From: Actinomycetes bacterium
Lineage (GTDB): Bacteria > Actinomycetota > Actinomycetes > Propionibacteriales > Propionibacteriaceae
DNA: 64,000 nt
Assembly (NCBI GenBank): GCA_023442485.1
Contig: JAEZZG010000003.1
Coordinates: 18,588-82,587 of the forward strand
Direction: 5' to 3'
Every line of letters begins with the position of its first letter. Within the stretch, counting starts at the first letter, position 1. The position numbers and the translations under genes are program-made. This document shows positions 17,689 to 26,135 of the stretch, piece by piece. The notes beneath the pieces were generated by a model. The model ran no database searches. It saw only the letters and a list, made by a program, of their open reading frames with translations, and was not told the origin of the DNA.

Positions 17689-18498
17689 TCAGAAAATGGC
17701 GCACAGAATCGCGATGTAATGGCTAACCGCGCCCAGGATGGTGCAGGTATGGAAGATTTCGTGGAAACCGAACCAGCTAGGTGAGGGGTTCGGGCGTTTC
17801 AACGCGTAGCAGACGGCGCCGACAGTGTAGAACAACCCTCCGACGAGGAGCCACACCACCACTGCAGGCCCGCCGAGAGTCCAGAAACTCGGCAGCCACC
17901 ACACCGCAGCCCATCCCATCAGAATATAGAAGCCGGTACTGATCCAGCGGGGGGCTTGGGGCCAGGCGAACTGCAGGATCACACCGACGACGGCACACCC
18001 CCAGATCAGGGACAACAGGATGGCGGCGGAGCGCGCGGGTAAGACGGCGATCGTCAGCGGCGTGGCGGTTCCAGCGATGAAAATGAAGATGTTGTTGTGA
18101 TCGAGCTTTTGGAAGACCCGTCCGACTTTGTACGACCAGTTACCCAGGTGGTAGGCGGCAGAGACCCCGAAGAGATTGACCGCAGTCAAGGTGTAGATCC
18201 CGCCAGTGACCCTCATCGCGATGCTGGGGTTGATGATCAGGAAGACGATACCGGCGATCAAAGCGACGGGGGCGAATCCAAAGTGCAGCCACCCGCGCAA
18301 ACGCGGACGTGAATCGTCGTGGAAGAACTTCTCTTTCAGTCGAGGGACCCAACTGGTCAGCGGCGATTCTGTGGAGTGACCTGGGGCGTTGTTTGGGTCG
18401 ACGACGTCGTCAGCGTCACTGTTTCGCGCCGGGAGGGTGATCGAGGATGCGAGCATGTCAGTAACCTGCGCGAGCGGGGTGAGGTGAAGTTCTGCCAT
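17689..18498 (-). CDS. trhA: Haemolysin III / TrhA-like PAQR-family membrane protein
   Basis: Seven membrane helices make up the last 200 residues. The PAQR metal motifs are visible: AAYHLGNW (first histidine), LDHNNIFIFIAGTATP (catalytic Asp-His) and a C-terminal EIFHTCTILGAVSHY. Bacterial members (haemolysin III, TrhA) affect membrane fluidity or lipid hydrolysis. The N-terminal 60 residues are hydrophilic. I chose ATG 18498 next to an operator-like palindrome at 18501-18520; ATG 18456 is an alternative. Upstream extensions would overlap uppS and lack conservation. The gene is divergent from uppS and both promoters must lie around the palindrome. Confidence 0.85.
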   Translation of the reverse strand: MAELHLTPLAQVTDMLASSITLPARNSDADDVVDPNNAPGHSTESPLTSWVPRLKEKFFHDDSRPRLRGWLHFGFAPVALIAGIVFLIINPSIAMRVTGGIYTLTAVNLFGVSAAYHLGNWSYKVGRVFQKLDHNNIFIFIAGTATPLTIAVLPARSAAILLSLIWGCAVVGVILQFAWPQAPRWISTGFYILMGWAAVWWLPSFWTLGGPAVVVWLLVGGLFYTVGAVCYALKRPNPSPSWFGFHEIFHTCTILGAVSHYIAILCAIF

Positions 18499-18500
18499 AT

Positions 18501-18520
18501 AACCTACGATAGCGTAGGTT
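18501..18520. promoter_or_regulatory. Palindromic operator candidate between trhA and uppS
   Basis: AACCTACG-ATAG-CGTAGGTT has perfect 8-base arms and a 4-base spacer. It lies two bases upstream of the trhA start and 45 bases before uppS, inside a 66-base divergent intergenic region. Such symmetry is typical of TetR-family or other dimeric repressors. Overlap with the trhA start region would give strong repression. The cognate regulator is unknown. Confidence 0.6.
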
Positions 18521-18564
18521 ACGGCTTTCAACAATAGGGTCCACAAACCCGATAATCTTGGCAC

Positions 18565-19380
18565 ATGGGCGCGATCAACCATCTCATGTCTGCAATGAAG
18601 AAACTCCGACCTTCGTCCTTGCTCTACTCCACCTACGAGACTCGAGTGGTCAAGCAGTTTGAGAAGGATCAACTTCCCAAACATGTCGCGGTGCTCGCCG
18701 ACGGGAATCGACGCTGGGCGCGGATGAACGCACCAGATCAACCCCTGGTAACGGGCTATCAAGCCGGGGCTGACAAGTTACGCCAACTGGTGTCGTGGTG
18801 TGCCGAGGTTGGCGGGATCGAGGTGGTCACCCTCTGGGTGCTCAGCACCGACAATCTCTCTCGCTCTGCCGAAGATGAACTCGACCCCCTACTCGGCGTC
18901 ATCGCGGACTTGGTAGCTAGCTTGAGTAGTTCTGGATTAGGGACGGTTCAGCTCGTCGGTGACGTGAGTCTGCTCCCGGACGAGATCGCTTCGCGGATGT
19001 TGGCGGATTCACAGGCATCACAATCTGTAGCAGGGCCGCTGCACATCAATATCGCGGTGGCGTACGGGGGCCGTCACGAGATTCGCAACGCACTGCGCGA
19101 ACTACTTGCTGACGCAGCCCACCGAGGGATCACTACCCAAGAACTTGCCGAGACCCTCGAGACAGACCAAATCGCCCAACACCTCTATACCGCTGGTCAA
19201 CCAGACCCAGACCTGCTAATCCGTACCTCAGGGGAACAAAGACTCAGCGGTTTCATGATGTGGCAGTCGGCCCACTCCGAGCTGTATTTCTGCGAAGCCC
19301 TGTGGCCAGACTTCCGACGCATCGACTTCTACCGCGCCCTGCGTTCCTTCTCCCAGCGAGAGCGCCGCTACGGCAAATGA
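18565..19380 (+). CDS. uppS: Isoprenyl (cis-prenyl) transferase, short-chain Rv1086-like
   Basis: This 271-residue cis-prenyltransferase contains LADGNRRWARMN, the substrate-binding motif (classical enzymes have DGNGRWA; DGNRRWAR is the actinobacterial Rv1086-type variant). It also has NLSRSAEDELDPL, NIAVAYGGRHEIRNA, DLLIRTSGEQRLSGFMMWQSAHSEL split across conserved regions III-V, and a C-terminal arginine-rich RSFSQRERRYGK. In M. tuberculosis the short enzyme makes Z,E-farnesyl diphosphate as a primer for decaprenyl phosphate. A separate long-chain enzyme would then be needed elsewhere; this cannot be tested here. The neighbouring trhA gene is divergent. Confidence 0.88.
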   Translation: MGAINHLMSAMKKLRPSSLLYSTYETRVVKQFEKDQLPKHVAVLADGNRRWARMNAPDQPLVTGYQAGADKLRQLVSWCAEVGGIEVVTLWVLSTDNLSRSAEDELDPLLGVIADLVASLSSSGLGTVQLVGDVSLLPDEIASRMLADSQASQSVAGPLHINIAVAYGGRHEIRNALRELLADAAHRGITTQELAETLETDQIAQHLYTAGQPDPDLLIRTSGEQRLSGFMMWQSAHSELYFCEALWPDFRRIDFYRALRSFSQRERRYGK

Positions 19381-19407
19381 GGGGCACCCTTGCGCTCGGC
19401 GGGGACC

Positions 19408-21435
19408 CTAACAGCGGGTCCACAACGGGTCGCGCAGCTCGTTGTAGTCAGTGACCGGCTCGAAGCACACCGTCCCTCGGCAGATGAAGGCCTGCGCTTG
19501 CCCGTCAGAGCTTGTTTCGCGCTGATCAAACAAATGTCCAAACCCGCTCGTCCCTGGGCGAGCGCACACCAACGCCGATCCCGCCGGAGCCATCCGCCAC
19601 ACCGCACAGTTGAGCAGACTAAACGGGTCACCGTCGGCGTCAACCACCACGACCTGGGCGGGTTTGAGGCCCTTGCGGGCTTCGTCCGTGATCAGATACT
19701 CCTGGACGGCCCAACCGGCGTGACGCGGATATTCGGCCATCACGGAATCACAGGTTTCCAAAGCTGAATCAGCCCGGTTGAGGTAGTCGTCACGACACGA
19801 AAGGAGGCCTACCAGCCGCAGCGCCTGGATCATGGTCGCTGTTGCGGACGGGGTCGGGTTATCCCGCAGATCGCGAGGGCGGAGGAAGACTTGCTGGGCG
19901 GCGTCATAAAATCCACCGTCATCCGCACTAAACCGGGCTATCACCTGATCGAGACACCACTGGGCACGCTCCAGCCAGATTGGATCACCGCAGGCCCCGG
20001 CAAGACGGGCGAAACCGAGGGCGACAGCCGCATAATCTTCGGTCACGCCTGGAACAGTGTGGGCGACACCGTCTACCGAGACTCGCCTGAGCTCGTCGCC
20101 GACGACGTGGGTATCCCACAAATACCGGGCGCAACGAAGCGCCGAATCGAGCCATTCCTGTTCGCGGAAGAGCATCGCGGCAGTCACCAGGGAGTCAATC
20201 AACCATCCGTTCCAAGCAGCAACTACTTTGTCATCGCGGCACGGACGGGCGCGCTGATCGCGATCTTCCTTGAGGATGGGAAGGACTCGATTGACCCTGC
20301 CCCAGTCGGTGGAGCCGAGAATCTGCAGGGTAGACAAACCGGCGCCGTAGGTGCCCTCGGTGGTGACGTGGAACTGTTTGGCCGCCCACGCTCCGTCCTC
20401 TGGGCCGAGGGCGTCAATCAGCAAATCAATGCTCCACAGATAGTAGATCCCTTCAAAGGTGACCCCGGCCTTGTCGGGGGAATCGGCGTCCAGGCTGGCT
20501 GCGAAACCGCCGCCAGATAGGCCCATCTCATCGAGTAGCCACGAGATAGTTGAGTAGATGACTCGCTCGAATAGGTCTCTCTTGGCCGGGTCATGGACGG
20601 GGGTACGCCGCCAAACCCGGCAGTAAGCACCGAGAAGGAGGGCGTTGTCGTAGAGCATCTTCTCGAAATGAGGGATGGCCCAGGATGCGTCGGTGGCGTA
20701 GCGATGGAAACCACCGCCGACTTGATCGAAAATGCCGCCACGAGCCATGGCCTCTGCACTGAGTTGAGCCATCTCGAGGCTGCCGGTCTCACCCTTGACG
20801 GTGAGGGCATCGAGGAGGGTGGGGTTCGGAAACTTAGGTGCCGCGCCGAAACCAGAGTTGATCATGTCATAGCTATCGGCGATCGTCTTGATCACGTCAA
20901 TGGCGTTGGACTTCGCTGTTTCTCCACCACCAGCAACAACGCCTTGCAACGATTCTGCAACTGCCGCTGCGGTGCTTTCCATCTCATCGCGGCGTTCCTG
21001 CCAGGCGGTGCCGATGGTTTCGCACAGCTCACGGAAAGACGGCAGACCGTCTCGGGGCTCTGGAGGGAAGTAGGTTCCGGCGAAGAAGGGGTCTCCGTCA
21101 GGGGTAGCAAACACGGTGTTGGGCCAGCCACCTTGACCGGTGAGGGCCTGGGTGGCGGTCATGTAGATAGCGTCCAGATCGGGGTGTTCTTCGCGGTCAA
21201 TCTTGATCGGGATGAAATAGCGGTTGACGATCTCGGCGACCTCAGGGTCCTCGAAGGACTCCGCTGCCATGACGTGACACCAGTGACATGCCGAATAGCC
21301 CAGTGAGATCAGCAGGGGCAGGTCGCGGCGACGCGCCTCAGCTAGAGCGTCCTCACACCACGGCCACCAATCAATCGGATGATCTGCGTGTTGCTTCAGG
21401 TAGCTGGACGTGGCTGAGGACAAGTGATTTGACAT
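19408..21435 (-). CDS. DUF255 thioredoxin-like / glycosidase-fold protein (YyaL, SSP411 family)
   Basis: The 675-residue protein begins with a thioredoxin-like domain (residues about 1-160) including HPIDWWPW and the redox motif C50-HW-C53 in SACHWCHVMAAESFED, then GGWPNTVFATPDG and GTYFPPE. The remainder is an alpha/alpha barrel related to N-acylglucosamine 2-epimerases and glycosidases, with RGGIFDQVGGGFHRYATDASWAIPH as a hallmark read in parts. Family members are conserved from bacteria to mammals, but their substrates are not established. The length is typical. It converges on uppS. The C-terminal 30 residues contain extra cysteines. Confidence 0.87.
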   Translation of the reverse strand: MSNHLSSATSSYLKQHADHPIDWWPWCEDALAEARRRDLPLLISLGYSACHWCHVMAAESFEDPEVAEIVNRYFIPIKIDREEHPDLDAIYMTATQALTGQGGWPNTVFATPDGDPFFAGTYFPPEPRDGLPSFRELCETIGTAWQERRDEMESTAAAVAESLQGVVAGGGETAKSNAIDVIKTIADSYDMINSGFGAAPKFPNPTLLDALTVKGETGSLEMAQLSAEAMARGGIFDQVGGGFHRYATDASWAIPHFEKMLYDNALLLGAYCRVWRRTPVHDPAKRDLFERVIYSTISWLLDEMGLSGGGFAASLDADSPDKAGVTFEGIYYLWSIDLLIDALGPEDGAWAAKQFHVTTEGTYGAGLSTLQILGSTDWGRVNRVLPILKEDRDQRARPCRDDKVVAAWNGWLIDSLVTAAMLFREQEWLDSALRCARYLWDTHVVGDELRRVSVDGVAHTVPGVTEDYAAVALGFARLAGACGDPIWLERAQWCLDQVIARFSADDGGFYDAAQQVFLRPRDLRDNPTPSATATMIQALRLVGLLSCRDDYLNRADSALETCDSVMAEYPRHAGWAVQEYLITDEARKGLKPAQVVVVDADGDPFSLLNCAVWRMAPAGSALVCARPGTSGFGHLFDQRETSSDGQAQAFICRGTVCFEPVTDYNELRDPLWTRC

Positions 21436-21522
21436 GGTTACACCCTAGACGAAACTCAGCGGGGAGCCGAATGTGGGCACCGGGCCAAAACTAACCAGGC
21501 TTTGACCCGTCACAGAGCAGCC

Positions 21523-22206
21523 TCAGTCAACGTCGAGGGCGTCGCGGAACCACTGAGTAATCGAGGTGGGGTGGGTGATCGCGGTGCCGACGACGACGGC
21601 GAAGGCCCCAGAATCCCGTGCGGCCTTGGCGTCTGCAGTGGTGTGGACCCGTCCCTCGGCGACCACGGCGTGACCAGGTAAGGCCTCGGTGAGTTCACGG
21701 ATCAAGTCAAGGTCAGGTCCGACGGTCTTTGGACGGGCGGGGGTGTATCCAGCAAGGGTGGTGCCGACGATGTCAACACCGGCTTTGGCTGCGGCAACGC
21801 CCGAATCGAAGCTATCGCAGTCTGCCATGATCGCGACCTCGGGGTATTGTGCCCGAATCCCCTCGACGGTTTCGGCAAGGGTGAGCCCGTCTGGACGGTT
21901 GCGCAAGGTGCCGTCAATGGCGACGATGTCTGCGCCTGCCTCGATCACGGCCAACGCATGTTTGAGAGTCGGGGTGATAAAGACTCCCTCTCTGCCGTCC
22001 TTCCAGATGCCAATCACGGGGATGTCGATACGTTCTTTCACCAGGCGGATGTCGTCAAGCCCTTGAGCCCGGACGGCGGACGCCCCTCCCAGTTCAACAG
22101 CCTGGGCAATCTCGGCCATGGTCTCGGGGTTGCGCATCGGCTCCCCCGGATATGCCTGGCACGAGACGATCAACTGCCCAGCAAGAGGGGCAACGAGCTT
22201 ATGCAT
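21523..22206 (-). CDS. nanE: N-acetylmannosamine-6-phosphate 2-epimerase
   Basis: This 227-residue TIM-barrel protein matches NanE: QLIVSCQAYPGEPM at the start, then VRAQGLDDIRLVK, IPVIGIWK, DIVAIDGTLRNRP, IMADCDSFDSG, VGTTLAGYTP and VVAEGRVHT. It converts ManNAc-6-phosphate to GlcNAc-6-phosphate, linking sialic acid breakdown to nagA and nagB nearby. ATG 22206 has GAGAGG eight bases upstream; the longer frame to 22248 lacks conservation. It is the last gene of the leftward amino-sugar operon, 116 bases after the aldolase gene. The kinase (nanK) that would make its substrate is not present in this window. Confidence 0.92.
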   Translation of the reverse strand: MHKLVAPLAGQLIVSCQAYPGEPMRNPETMAEIAQAVELGGASAVRAQGLDDIRLVKERIDIPVIGIWKDGREGVFITPTLKHALAVIEAGADIVAIDGTLRNRPDGLTLAETVEGIRAQYPEVAIMADCDSFDSGVAAAKAGVDIVGTTLAGYTPARPKTVGPDLDLIRELTEALPGHAVVAEGRVHTTADAKAARDSGAFAVVVGTAITHPTSITQWFRDALDVD

Positions 22207-22322
22207 GATTAAACCTCTCAGTGATCTTCTACGACGATCTATGCACAACGACCGAGTATCGACGTGGCAACGACGGATACGTTCAATCGTTGGATGACGA
22301 TACCCCCAATTTCTCGCACACG

Positions 22323-23249
22323 CTACCAGGTGGTAACTGGGCGCTGAATCTGGGCGGCGTCCACGATTCTGGCAATGGCTTGTGCCTCTTCGTCACCAAG
22401 GGATTCCATCGGCTCTGACATGGTGTTGTGCGCAATCACACCGAGGTGGCGCAGTGCCGTCTTGAAGGCGCCAATACCTGCAGTCGGACCGACGCGTCCG
22501 TGCGTAGAAAAGACGATCTCAAAGAGGCGGGCGAGCCGGTTCTGTTCGGCAACACCTTCGGTGACGTCTGCGGAGCGCATCGCTCGATCCAGCTTGATGT
22601 AGCCGAGCGGGTCAACATTGCCCAGACCGGGAACGCAACCGTCAGCACCGGCGAGATAGGCCCCGTCGACGACGACTTCGTGCCCGGTCAGACAGCTCAG
22701 CGGATGTCCGGCGGCTTCGTTGAACATGCACAATCTCCGGAAGGAGACGTCGTCACCCGACGAATCCTTCACACCGGCGAGAACCCCGTCTTGACCAAGA
22801 CGCACCAGCAATCCCGGTGAGAGTTTGGTGTGGACACAGACGGGGATGTCGTAGGCGAACAGCGGGATTGACGAGTGACGGGCGATGGTGCGGAAATGTT
22901 GCTCGGTTTCTGCCGGGCCAGTGATCGCGTAGAAAGGTGCCGTGGCAACGGCGACATCTGCGCCAATCTCTTGGGCACGCTCGAGATTCTGCATAACCCG
23001 CGATGTCTGCATATCGATCAGACCGGCAAACACCGGGACCTTGTGGTCAACATGGGCGACGATTTCGCGCAGCACCAGGTCACGCTGCTGATTCGTCAAG
23101 AATGCAGCCTCAGACGAGGAGCCGAGCGCGAAAATACCGTCAACCCCGGCAGCAAGCAGCCAATCAAGGAGCCTGTGCAGGGAATCTACGTCCACCTGGC
23201 GATCCGGGGTGAGCGGAGTCAAGAGCGGAGGGATAACGCCACGAAACAT
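22323..23249 (-). CDS. DapA/NanA-family aldolase, likely N-acetylneuraminate lyase
   Basis: The 308-residue protein is a class I aldolase of the DHDPS family: FRGVIPPLLTPL, GIFALGSSSEAAFLT, APFYAITG, FAYDIPVCVH (the catalytic tyrosine) and GVKDSSGD with the Schiff-base lysine. The usual GTTGE/GSTGE loop is GSSSE here. The cluster context (nanE, ABC uptake genes, nagA, nagB) argues that it cleaves sialic acid to ManNAc and pyruvate, but sequence alone leaves lysine-type DapA or another 2-keto-acid aldolase possible. ATG 23249 gives the family length; AGGAG lies 12 bases before it and directly abuts an alternative ATG at 23261. It follows the ATPase gene by 34 bases. Confidence 0.82.
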   Translation of the reverse strand: MFRGVIPPLLTPLTPDRQVDVDSLHRLLDWLLAAGVDGIFALGSSSEAAFLTNQQRDLVLREIVAHVDHKVPVFAGLIDMQTSRVMQNLERAQEIGADVAVATAPFYAITGPAETEQHFRTIARHSSIPLFAYDIPVCVHTKLSPGLLVRLGQDGVLAGVKDSSGDDVSFRRLCMFNEAAGHPLSCLTGHEVVVDGAYLAGADGCVPGLGNVDPLGYIKLDRAMRSADVTEGVAEQNRLARLFEIVFSTHGRVGPTAGIGAFKTALRHLGVIAHNTMSEPMESLGDEEAQAIARIVDAAQIQRPVTTW

Positions 23250-23283
23250 CTTAAATAACATCTCCTGTAGATGCGGATCGAAG

Positions 23284-24126
23284 CTAGGCAACCTTCTGGT
23301 CAGGTTTAGGTAGCAACGACGGGGTCGCGGACAACAACTTACGGGTGTAGGGGTCTTTCGCGTGGTGGAAGACTTCCTCAGCAGGACCAGTCTCGATGAT
23401 CTCGCCACCAAACATAACCGCGATCCGGTCGGAAACGTATCTGACGGTATTGATATCGTGCGAAATGAACACAATTCCTAGACCAAGTTTGACCTTCAAA
23501 TCCATCAGCAGGTTCAAAACCTGGGCCCGCACCGACACGTCTAGAGCCGAAGTCGGCTCGTCAGCGACGATGATGTCGGGGCTGAGGGCCAGTGCTCTCG
23601 CGATGGCGACGCGCTGACGCTGACCACCCGAAATCTGCCTCGGCAAAACATCTAGTGCAGATTCGGGTAGACCCACTAGCCGAATCAGCGACCGAACCCT
23701 TTCTTCGCGTTCGGGGATGGTTCCGACCTTGTGTACCCGCATCGGATCCATGAGCTGATCCTTGACCACCATCCTCGGGTTGAGCGCGGTAGCCGGGTCC
23801 TGGAATACCATCCCGATGGAGCGGCCGAAGGTCTTGCGCATCTGACCCTTGATTCGCAGGGGTTCGCCTTTGAATCGGATCGTCCCAGACGTCGGCTGCT
23901 GCAACCCCACCAGGACCTTTGCCAGGGTGGACTTCCCGCAGCCGGACTCCCCCACGATCCCGACGGTCTCGCCGCGAGAGACACGGAAGTTGACGTCCCG
24001 ATTCGCATGGACCCGATTGGGGCGGAAGAGCTTGCCCGTGCGGGTCTTATAGATCACGTTGATGTTCTCCATCTCCAAGATGGGAGATTCGGTCAAGGCC
24101 GGCTGATCAAACACGATCTCAGACAT
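23284..24126 (-). CDS. Oligopeptide/sialic-acid-type ABC transporter ATPase (DppF/OppF-like)
   Basis: The 280-residue ATP-binding subunit shows Walker A GESGCGKST, Q-loop MVFQDPATALNP, signature ISGGQRQR, Walker B DIIVADEPTSALD and H-loop FISHD. A C-terminal extension (DPYTRKLLSATPSL) marks the Dpp/Opp family. It would pair with the second ATPase domain that is fused to a permease in the next gene upstream. Its ATG overlaps that gene's stop by eight bases. In Corynebacterium glutamicum a similar four-part system, SiaEFGI, imports sialic acid; the nanE, lyase and nag context suggests the same substrate here. The longer upstream frame has no conserved residues. Confidence 0.85.
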   Translation of the reverse strand: MSEIVFDQPALTESPILEMENINVIYKTRTGKLFRPNRVHANRDVNFRVSRGETVGIVGESGCGKSTLAKVLVGLQQPTSGTIRFKGEPLRIKGQMRKTFGRSIGMVFQDPATALNPRMVVKDQLMDPMRVHKVGTIPEREERVRSLIRLVGLPESALDVLPRQISGGQRQRVAIARALALSPDIIVADEPTSALDVSVRAQVLNLLMDLKVKLGLGIVFISHDINTVRYVSDRIAVMFGGEIIETGPAEEVFHHAKDPYTRKLLSATPSLLPKPDQKVA

Positions 24127-26134
24127 GAGACGCCTCCTTAGCGGCTTCGAGGGCATCGGTTGAGGAGTAGAAGTGGGTCGGCTGACCAGCGACTGGACGC
24201 AAGGTGGGCTTCTCGTCGAGGCCAACGGTCGGATGGGATGAACGCGGAGCGAACCGGTCACCGGGAACGAAGTCCGACGGGGACGGAACCGTGCCGCGCA
24301 CCTGGTGGAGACGATCAGCTTCGGACTCGATCGATAGCACCGCACCCAACAGACCCTGGGTGTATTCATGCTGCGGGTTGGACAGTAGCTCGATGGTGTC
24401 GGCTTGTTCGACCACCTGGCCGGCGTACATCACCGTGATTCGGTGGGCTAGCTGAGCAACCAGGGCGAGGTCATGGGAGACGAACTGCATCGCGAACCCG
24501 AGCTGTTCACGCAGATCATTGAGCAGGTCGACAACCTGCTGCTGGACGGTGACGTCCAAGGCTGTGGTCGGCTCGTCCGCGATGACCAAGGACGGATTCC
24601 GGGTCAGACCCATAGCGATCAAGACGCGCTGACGCTGACCGCCAGACAATTCGTGCGGGTAGGACTTCAAAGTGCGAACCGGGTCGAGGCCGACCAGTTC
24701 CAGGAGTTCCTCAGCGGTGCGGGCTCCCCCACGCCGGGTGAGCTGTTTCATCTGAGCCTTGATCAACATGGACGGGTTCAGCGAGGAGAGCGCGTCCTGG
24801 TAGATCATGGCGAGCTCGTGGCCACGCAGCTTGTTGCGCTGCGAGGCGGACATCTTGAGCAGATCCTTGCCCTTGAACAAGATCTCGCCCTTCAACCTGG
24901 CGGTGTTGGGCAACAAGCCCATGATCGCCAGCGAGGTGATCGACTTACCACAACCGGATTCACCGACGAGACCCATGGTTTGGCCGGGGTAGATTTCGTA
25001 GCTGAGCCGGTCAACGATGTCGACATTACCGTGGGCACCCGGGAAGGCGATACACAGATCTTTGACCTGAATCAGCGGCTCCAAACCATCGGAATGGAAG
25101 ATGAGTCGGTCGTTGCGGGCTAGTTCGGCGAGTTTGAGTTGGTTGAGGTTATCGGCCAAGATCGCCGAATCCTTCTCTTCATCAATCGCACCGAGGACGA
25201 TGTCATCGGACTTCTTGTCGGCGGCGGCAGCCAACAGACGCTCTTCGTCGGCCTCCACATCGACGGGTTTGCGGATAGCCGGGGAGGCTAGCGAGTCCGT
25301 CAGACCCTCGGAGAGGATGTTCAGCGCCAAGACGGTGAGCAGGATCATCAGGCCCGGGAAGAAGGTCGGCCACCAGTAGCCATTGAGGAGGAGGACCTTG
25401 CCGTCGGCGAGGATATTGCCCCACGACGGGTTCGGCGGCTTGACACCGGCGTTGATGAAGGACAGGGATGCCTCGAAGACGATCGCGTCAGCAACCAGCA
25501 CCGTCGCGAAGGTCAAGATCGGGGCCAGGCAGTTACGGAAAACATGCTTGAACAAGATCCACGGAATCGGAGTCCCGATGGTTTTTGCCGCAGATACATA
25601 GTCTTCACCGAACTGCGCTAAGACATTGGCTCGCACCACGCGAGACAACTGCGGGATATAGAGGAAGCCGATCGCGAAGACCAACACCGGCAGCGACTTG
25701 CCCCACACAGCAACGAAGACCGCTGCCAGGGCGATACCGGGGAAAGACATCACGATGTCGAGGATTCTCATGATGATCTCGGAGGTCACCTTGCCGGAAG
25801 TCGCCGCAATCGACCCGAGGATGAAGGCAAAGAACAAGGCCATCAGTGTCGCGCAGATACCAATGATGAGGGATTTGCGGGCACCGAAGAGGACGCGGGA
25901 GAAGATGTCGCGTCCGATGGCGTCGGTACCGAAGTAGTGTTCGGAGCTCGGCGGCTGCACTGCGGGGCCGCTGGCTAGCGGATCGAAGGCGGCCAGTAGG
26001 GGTGCAAAAATCGCGGCGAGCACGATCAAACCGAGGAAGGTGACGGCGATCTTGGAACCGATCGGCAGTTTCTTCCAACCGGCGAATCTGTGACCGGCTT
26101 TCGATTCGAGTTTCTTCGTCAGGGTATCTCTCAC
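24119..26134 (-). CDS. Fused ABC permease-ATPase (DppC + DppD)
   Basis: This 671-residue protein joins a DppC-type permease (residues about 10-285: AVQPPSSEHYFGTDAIGRD, the EAA-like loop around AAKTIGTPIPWILFKHV, six helices) to a DppD-type ATPase (about 355-640: GESGCGKSITS, MIYQDALSSLNPSM, LSGGQRQRV, VIADEPTTALDVT, FVSHD). An acidic linker of about 65 residues separates them. Such a fusion is known in the corynebacterial SiaEFGI sialic acid importer. The start is GTG 26134, one base after the previous gene's stop and preceded by AGGAG inside that gene, so translation is coupled. The frame has no break at the fusion point. Confidence 0.88.
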   Translation of the reverse strand: MRDTLTKKLESKAGHRFAGWKKLPIGSKIAVTFLGLIVLAAIFAPLLAAFDPLASGPAVQPPSSEHYFGTDAIGRDIFSRVLFGARKSLIIGICATLMALFFAFILGSIAATSGKVTSEIIMRILDIVMSFPGIALAAVFVAVWGKSLPVLVFAIGFLYIPQLSRVVRANVLAQFGEDYVSAAKTIGTPIPWILFKHVFRNCLAPILTFATVLVADAIVFEASLSFINAGVKPPNPSWGNILADGKVLLLNGYWWPTFFPGLMILLTVLALNILSEGLTDSLASPAIRKPVDVEADEERLLAAAADKKSDDIVLGAIDEEKDSAILADNLNQLKLAELARNDRLIFHSDGLEPLIQVKDLCIAFPGAHGNVDIVDRLSYEIYPGQTMGLVGESGCGKSITSLAIMGLLPNTARLKGEILFKGKDLLKMSASQRNKLRGHELAMIYQDALSSLNPSMLIKAQMKQLTRRGGARTAEELLELVGLDPVRTLKSYPHELSGGQRQRVLIAMGLTRNPSLVIADEPTTALDVTVQQQVVDLLNDLREQLGFAMQFVSHDLALVAQLAHRITVMYAGQVVEQADTIELLSNPQHEYTQGLLGAVLSIESEADRLHQVRGTVPSPSDFVPGDRFAPRSSHPTVGLDEKPTLRPVAGQPTHFYSSTDALEAAKEASHV

Positions 26135-26135
26135 G

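Noticed and set aside
17689..18762. Longer start for the haemolysin III gene up to 18762
   Set aside because: The extra residues overlap uppS on the other strand and look like shadow sequence; the conserved region starts after 18498.
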